This document shows, in pieces, positions 60,364 to 63,924 of a stretch of 63,924 nt of DNA (the first letter of the stretch is position 1; each line of letters begins with the position of its first letter). The translations under genes were made by a program, and so were the position numbers. This DNA comes from Bacillota bacterium (GTDB lineage: Bacteria; Bacillota; Clostridia; Peptostreptococcales; Anaerovoracaceae). The DNA lies in contig JAFPXY010000017.1 of assembly GCA_017394515.1 (NCBI GenBank), forward strand, positions 1 through 63,924, in the 5' to 3' direction. The notes under the pieces were generated by a model. The model made no database searches and was not told the origin of the DNA. It saw only the letters and a list, made by a program, of their open reading frames with translations.

Positions 60364-61623
60364 ATGAATATGAGAATTACCAAAGCGCCTGTAGGCGGGG
60401 AGGTCCGCGTGCCTGGATCCAAATCCATGGCGGAGCGGCTGATTCTGGCCTGGGCATTATCGAAAACTGAATGCGGCGTCGAGCCGAACTCCACGGCGGA
60501 TGATGTGGCTGCTATGGCGGAGTGTGCGAAGGAGATCTTTGCAGCTATCGAGCAAAAGAGGGCGTCGATCTCTGAACCTTTAAATGTCAGGGAGAGCGGG
60601 GCGGTCCTTCGCTTCGTCATGCCCGTCCTGGGTGCCCTTGGGCTGAAGGCGGATATCGTCATGGAAGGCCGTCTTCCGGAGCGTCCCATGGAGGCGCTGA
60701 CCACCCAGCTTAAGGAGCACGGCATGGTCATCAGCGGACCGCAAGCCGGCAGGTTCCATGTGGAAGGGCAGCTCTTTGGAGGTATCTTTGAGCTTCCGGG
60801 GAATCAGTCATCCCAGTTCATCACGGGACTTTTGATGGCCCTTCCTTTGCTTCCGGATAACAGCGAACTCAAGGTCATCGGCGAGATCCAGTCGAGGCCC
60901 TACGTGGACATGACCTTGAAGGTCCTCAGCCAGTGTGGCATCGATATCATGGAGGAGGAGCCGGGAGACTTTTATATCCCGGGCAATCAGGAGTACAGGC
61001 TAGAGGGCGATCATGAGGTGGAAGGCGATTGGTCAGCGGCGGCTTTTTGGCTTGCCATGGGTGCGGCCAGCGCGAAGGGCACGCGCCTGAAGGTCAAAGG
61101 CGTGAGACCGGATTCGTCTCACGGGGATAAGGCCATCCTTAAGATCCTTAATGAGATGGGCGCGGAGATCACCTGGGAAGGAAGCCAGGAAGGCAGCATG
61201 GCAGTCACGGTCGAGGCCCATGATCTTAAGGCCAAGACCATCGACGCGAGGAACATCCCTGACCTGGTGCCGGCCATTGCAATTGCGGCTGTTGCGGCCA
61301 GCGGCAAGACCACCATCATGAATGCGGAGCGCTTGAGGCTCAAAGAAAGCGACAGACTCCACGCCATAACAGAAGTGCTGAGGAGTCTGGGCGCCATGGT
61401 GAATGAACGGCCTGACGGCTTGGAGATCTTCGGCGGATACAAGCTCCACGGGGGTTGGGTATCCTCCTTTGGCGATCATCGGATCGCCATGATGGCAGCC
61501 GGGCTGAGAGTTTTTTGCGAGGGAGATATTGAGGTAGATGGCGCCGGGGTGGTGACCAAATCCTATCCGGAGTTTTGGAAGGATTACGGGCAGCTTGGCG
61601 GAGAAATGGAGGAGATTTCTTGA
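60364..61623 (+). CDS. aroA: EPSP synthase (AroA)
   Basis: A 419-residue 5-enolpyruvylshikimate-3-phosphate synthase, step six of the shikimate route. PGSKSMAERLILAWAL (about residues 18-33) is the phosphate and shikimate site. RESGAVLRFVMPVLGALG follows, then GNQSSQFITGLLMALPLL, and RLRLKESDRLHAITEVLRSLGA (the Lys-Glu-Ser-Asp-Arg motif) and SFGDHRIAMMAAGL near the C-terminus. Its message seems leaderless (promoter feature above); a second ATG at 60370 is possible. The TGA stop overlaps the ATG of the dehydroquinase gene. Confidence 0.94.
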   Translation: MNMRITKAPVGGEVRVPGSKSMAERLILAWALSKTECGVEPNSTADDVAAMAECAKEIFAAIEQKRASISEPLNVRESGAVLRFVMPVLGALGLKADIVMEGRLPERPMEALTTQLKEHGMVISGPQAGRFHVEGQLFGGIFELPGNQSSQFITGLLMALPLLPDNSELKVIGEIQSRPYVDMTLKVLSQCGIDIMEEEPGDFYIPGNQEYRLEGDHEVEGDWSAAAFWLAMGAASAKGTRLKVKGVRPDSSHGDKAILKILNEMGAEITWEGSQEGSMAVTVEAHDLKAKTIDARNIPDLVPAIAIAAVAASGKTTIMNAERLRLKESDRLHAITEVLRSLGAMVNERPDGLEIFGGYKLHGGWVSSFGDHRIAMMAAGLRVFCEGDIEVDGAGVVTKSYPEFWKDYGQLGGEMEEIS

Positions 61624-62279
61624 TGAAGATCTTAGTTATAAATGGGCCCAGCATGAACATGCTGGGAATCAGAGAGCCGGAGCTTTACGGAGAGGGCAGG
61701 TTGATCGACCTGGAGAACCTCATTGAGATGAGGGCAAACGCCCTTGGGATCGACTGCGAGTTTTTCCAGTCCAATTATGAGGGGGCCATTGTGGACCGCA
61801 TCCACGAGGCCTATGGGAAGGTCGACGGCATCATCATAAACGCTGCGGCCTACACTCACACGTCGGTGGCCATCCTGGACGCCTTGAGGGCTGTGGGCAT
61901 CCCCACGGTGGAGGTGCACCTGACGGACATCAACGAGCGCGAGGACTTCAGGAAATTTTCCTACGTGTCGCTTTACGCTTTCAAAACCATTGTGGGTAAG
62001 GGCTTCGACGGCTACTTGGAGGCCCTGGAGATCCTGAACGCTTACCACCGCGTGAAAACTATGGAGGAGCTCATGGATCGCGTGGCGGAAGCCGTGGAAG
62101 CAGAGGAGGGCGAGCGCTACGAAAGCTTCCATGAGGACGTCAAGACCCTCGAAGAATACTACGCCAAAAGCTGGCGCGCGGACTTCGAGCTGGACGAGGC
62201 GGGTGTTTTCCCTGAAGGCATGAAGAGGGGAGTGCTGTCGGAGGACGGGCTCTATGATCTTTTGGAAGAAGTGAAATAA
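61623..62279 (+). CDS. aroQ: type II 3-dehydroquinate dehydratase fused to DUF4298
   Basis: A 218-residue protein. Residues 1-143 are a type II dehydroquinase: ILVINGPSMNMLGIREPELYG (catalytic Arg/Tyr), FFQSNYEGAIVDRIHEAYG, IIINAAAYTHTSVAI, EVHLTDINERE (catalytic His near 99) and FRKFSYVSLYAFKTIVGKG. The last about 75 residues, from RVKTMEELMD, read as a DUF4298 domain (LEEYYAKSWRADFELDEAGVFP, then MKRGVLSEDGLYDLL). Normal AroQ is about 145-150 residues, so this is a fusion that I have not seen described. Its ATG overlaps the aroA stop, so the two shikimate enzymes are co-expressed. A terminator follows. Confidence 0.88.
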   Translation: MKILVINGPSMNMLGIREPELYGEGRLIDLENLIEMRANALGIDCEFFQSNYEGAIVDRIHEAYGKVDGIIINAAAYTHTSVAILDALRAVGIPTVEVHLTDINEREDFRKFSYVSLYAFKTIVGKGFDGYLEALEILNAYHRVKTMEELMDRVAEAVEAEEGERYESFHEDVKTLEEYYAKSWRADFELDEAGVFPEGMKRGVLSEDGLYDLLEEVK

Positions 62280-62284
62280 TAATG

Positions 62285-62326
62285 AAAGAGATGCCTAAAA
62301 AGATGTTGAAGGCATCTCTTTTTGTT
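62285..62326 (+). terminator. terminator of the aroA-aroQ operon
   Basis: AAAGAGATGCCT (62285-62296) and AGGCATCTCTTT (62310-62321) form a 12-bp stem, with a 13-base loop, followed by TTG. Confidence 0.85.
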
Positions 62327-62344
62327 TGGTGGTAGGGTTCGAAC
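62327..62344 (-). other. tRNA 3'-end-like fragment
   Basis: Read on the minus strand, GTTCGAACCCTACCACCA matches the T loop, 3' acceptor strand and encoded CCA of a tRNA, with no 5' remainder of a tRNA around it. Such fragments are often left as attachment-site copies by integrated elements, or are decayed tRNA genes. Confidence 0.5.
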
Positions 62345-62370
62345 TTGTCAAAAAGTTAACTATTGAGGAT

Positions 62371-62608
62371 TACATGTATATTTGAATTTTTCGGCACCTA
62401 AAATCAGTAGTTTCTGATGGGGGTTGGAAAGCAGGGAATGGGCTATAAAAAGTGTCAAAAGGGCGCATACTATATATAGTAGCCATGACGCATTTTCTTA
62501 ATTTAACCACAAGGCTGATAACCGGCGAGCTGCCTGGACGAAGAGCCTTCTTTTTCGTGCCTCCGGTTTTACTGTATATTGCCTTCAAAAAACTCAAATA
62601 TACATGTA
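62371..62608. repeat. 238-bp element bounded by 21-bp inverted repeats
   Basis: TACATGTATATTTGA (62371-62385) has an exact inverted copy at 62594-62608; with one mismatch the pair extends through TTTTT/AAAAA to 21 bp (62371-62391 and 62588-62608). Between them is a palindromic ACTATATATAGT near 62470 and no convincing gene. A 92-residue reading frame that crosses the right end has no ribosome binding site and no family, so I leave it out. The form resembles a miniature inverted-repeat element. Confidence 0.6.
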
Positions 62609-62707
62609 AATCGCCAAAACATTTGATTTCGCAATTTTCTGAATATTTCATCAGAGCTAATTATGTGAGCTGTCATAAGATTATGCTAAAGAGACTGCAG
62701 TCCGCAC

Positions 62708-62736
62708 TTGTGAAGGGGCGGAGAATTTGATATAAT
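62708..62736 (+). promoter_or_regulatory. larE promoter at near-leaderless distance
   Basis: TTGTGA (62708-62713), 17 bases, TATAAT (62731-62736). The ATG at 62745 is 8 bases after the -10 box and lacks a ribosome binding site. Confidence 0.7.
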
Positions 62737-62744
62737 AAAACATT

Positions 62745-63494
62745 ATGGAAACTTTATATGAATTTTTCGAAAAAAATCCGAAGGTCGCCTTAGCCTTTTC
62801 GGGCGGGGTGGACTCGGCATATCTATTGTATGCGGCGGTGGACGCCGGCGTGGATGTCTGCGCCTACTACGCCAAGTCGGACTTCCAGCCGGAGTTCGAG
62901 CTTGCGGACGCCAAGCGCCTGGCCAAGGATCTGGGTGCAAAGATGGAGATCATATACCTGGATGTTCTGGCTGATCCCGTGGTGGAAGCCAATCCCGCTG
63001 ACCGCTGCTACTACTGCAAAAAACACCTTTTCCGCGCTATCATCGATCACGCTCACAAGGACGGATACGACATCATCATGGACGGCACCAACGCCTCGGA
63101 CGACCCGGGCGACCGCCCTGGGGTGCGCGCCCTTAGAGAGTATGGCGTGCGGTCGCCCTTACGCGACTGCGGGCTCACCAAATCCGACATCCGAGTGTTG
63201 TCAAAGGAGGCTGGGCTGTTCACCTGGGACAAGCCGGCTTATGCTTGTCTGGCGACCAGGATCCAGACAGATCAGAAGATCACCTATAAGACTCTCAAGG
63301 CTGTGGAGACTTGCGAGGGCATGATGATGGATCTGGGATTCAAAGATTTTCGCATCCGCGTGCGCGGAAGGAATGCTTTGGTCCAGATAAGGGAAGAGGA
63401 CAGGGAACTCTTTGATGCTGAAGAGGAATACATCATGGATAACTTAGGGGTGTATTTCAAAAAGGTTGAACTGGATCCTGTTTACAGGAAGTAA
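62745..63494 (+). CDS. larE: sulfur transferase LarE, nickel-pincer cofactor synthesis
   Basis: A 249-residue PP-loop enzyme that adds sulfur to the nicotinate-derived precursor of the nickel-pincer nucleotide. The ATP loop FSGGVDS is at residues 18-24. DRCYYCKKHLF is at about 85-95. DGTNASDDPGDRPG follows, and PAYACLATRI (Cys near 167) holds the sacrificial or cluster cysteine. The presence of CxxC plus this Cys could fit the [4Fe-4S] type of LarE as well as the sacrificial type. Translation seems to start without a leader. larC begins 131 bases later. Confidence 0.93.
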   Translation: METLYEFFEKNPKVALAFSGGVDSAYLLYAAVDAGVDVCAYYAKSDFQPEFELADAKRLAKDLGAKMEIIYLDVLADPVVEANPADRCYYCKKHLFRAIIDHAHKDGYDIIMDGTNASDDPGDRPGVRALREYGVRSPLRDCGLTKSDIRVLSKEAGLFTWDKPAYACLATRIQTDQKITYKTLKAVETCEGMMMDLGFKDFRIRVRGRNALVQIREEDRELFDAEEEYIMDNLGVYFKKVELDPVYRK

Positions 63495-63540
63495 TGCGGG
63501 CGGCTGATCCGCGCGCAGCGTATTTACTATAAGAAATGAA

Positions 63541-63605
63541 TGCCCCCGGCGGCTCAGCCGCCCAAGGGTCAAAGATAAACGTGCCCCCGGCGGCTCAGCC
63601 GCCCA
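63541..63605. repeat. two GC-rich direct repeats with hairpin
   Basis: TGCCCCCGGCGGCTCAGCC followed by GCCCA occurs at 63541-63564 and again at 63582-63605, 41 bases apart. Each has the palindrome GGCGGC-TCA-GCCGCC. A related GGGCGGCTGATCCGC stands at about 63498. They lie between larE and larC and may be tandem hairpins in the message. Confidence 0.75.
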
Positions 63606-63625
63606 GGGCTTTGAAGGAGATATAT

Positions 63626-63924
63626 ATGAAGACATTATTTATTGATTGTTCCATGGGAGTTGCCGGCGATATGCTGACCGCAGCCCTGGCCGGCGCCACA
63701 AGTGATATCAAGGCGGTAGAGGCTGAACTCAACGCTCTTGGCATACCCGGTGTGGAATATAAGGTGGAAGAGACCGTCAAGAAGGGCGTTACGGGCACTT
63801 CCGTGAGTGTCATGGTTAACGGCGAGGAAGAGGAACCCGGTGACGATCATCACCACCATGATCACGACAATCACGACCATGACCATGACCACCATCACGA
63901 CCACGACCACGACCACGACCACGA
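63626..63924 (+). CDS. larC: nickel insertion protein LarC, N-terminal part (partial)
   Basis: The gene runs out of the window after about 99 codons. The N-terminus LFIDCSMGVAGDMLTAAL is the LarC signature, followed by a segment ending GVTGTSVSVMVNGEEEE. A run of His and Asp (about residues 73-99, alternating HDHDHHH) follows, as expected for nickel binding. LarC is a CTP-dependent nickel insertase that loads Ni into the pincer cofactor of lactate racemase and relatives. In many Firmicutes larC is split by programmed frameshift into larC1 and larC2; that part is not visible. GAAGGAGATATAT precedes the ATG. Confidence 0.9.
   Translation, partial: MKTLFIDCSMGVAGDMLTAALAGATSDIKAVEAELNALGIPGVEYKVEETVKKGVTGTSVSVMVNGEEEEPGDDHHHHDHDNHDHDHDHHHDHDHDHDH

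Noticed and set aside
62452-62730. 92-residue open frame before larE
   Set aside because: It crosses the right inverted repeat and the larE promoter, lacks a ribosome binding site and resembles no family.
63635-63922. Minus-strand frame rich in Val and Met at the window end
   Set aside because: It is the antisense reading of the His/Asp repeat of larC.

Overview
The window looks like a chromosomal segment of an anaerobic, low-to-mid GC member of the Firmicutes (Clostridia). A family such as Anaerovoracaceae/Mogibacteriaceae is my guess from gene style, not a proven assignment. The clues are strong AGGAGG-type ribosome binding sites, sigma-A-like promoters, a PyrR-type leader before the pyrimidine genes, the nudF-xerD neighbourhood, a PrsW-like protease, ECF sigma factors with DUF4367 partners, and many secreted Fn3/MBG-type proteins. 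Nearly all genes lie on the plus strand. The minus strand carries a YprB-like exonuclease, a YjiH-type membrane protein and tRNA-Glu(CTC).

Layout. 1-610: non-coding, with two arrays of short alternating inverted elements and tRNA-like fragments. 611-6125: housekeeping genes (GIY-YIG protein, HAD phosphatase, DUF1638, flavin reductase-like, a secreted protein, MscS, ArsC-like, MazG). 6199-12240: accessory block with an ECF sigma factor, a DUF4367 membrane partner, three secreted proteins, three near-identical terminators and a second, broken sigma gene. 12246-19032: sugar operon (UlaG-like hydrolase, SDR, GH2, GPH symporter, GH36), followed by an Fn3 protein. 20136-23680: tRNA-Glu, YprB-like exonuclease with a structured leader, Nudix, XerD, L19. 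24185-35784: a nine-gene purine operon. 36409-38079: HD hydrolase and homocysteine methyltransferase. 38152-40764: a sigma-factor operon with a PrsW-like protease and two paralogous small membrane proteins. 40824-53745: four large secreted modular proteins, interrupted by a divergent yjiH/LysR pair. 53783-59826: PyrR-type leader and pyrCKDFEBI. 60329-62279: aroA and an AroQ-DUF4298 fusion. 62745-end: larE and the start of larC.

The purine operon encodes PurE, PurC, PurF-like, PurM, PurN, an archaeal-type IMP cyclohydrolase, a stand-alone AICAR transformylase, PurD and PurL. Together they cover most of the path to IMP, but purB and purK are not here. The PurF-like protein lacks the N-terminal glutaminase cysteine. 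The pyrimidine operon supplies every step after carbamoyl phosphate.

The most unusual signal is outside the genes. At least six intergenic regions hold arrays of a locus-specific 6-10 bp element, usually in alternating orientation at regular spacing (about 26/18 or 30/23 bp, so a 44-53 bp period). T6GC/GCA6 motifs commonly sit in the spacers. The octamer GCAAAAAA and its complement occur about 40 times by eye across the window in both strands, far more than the few expected by chance. I know of no named family that matches these arrays. All counts were made by eye.
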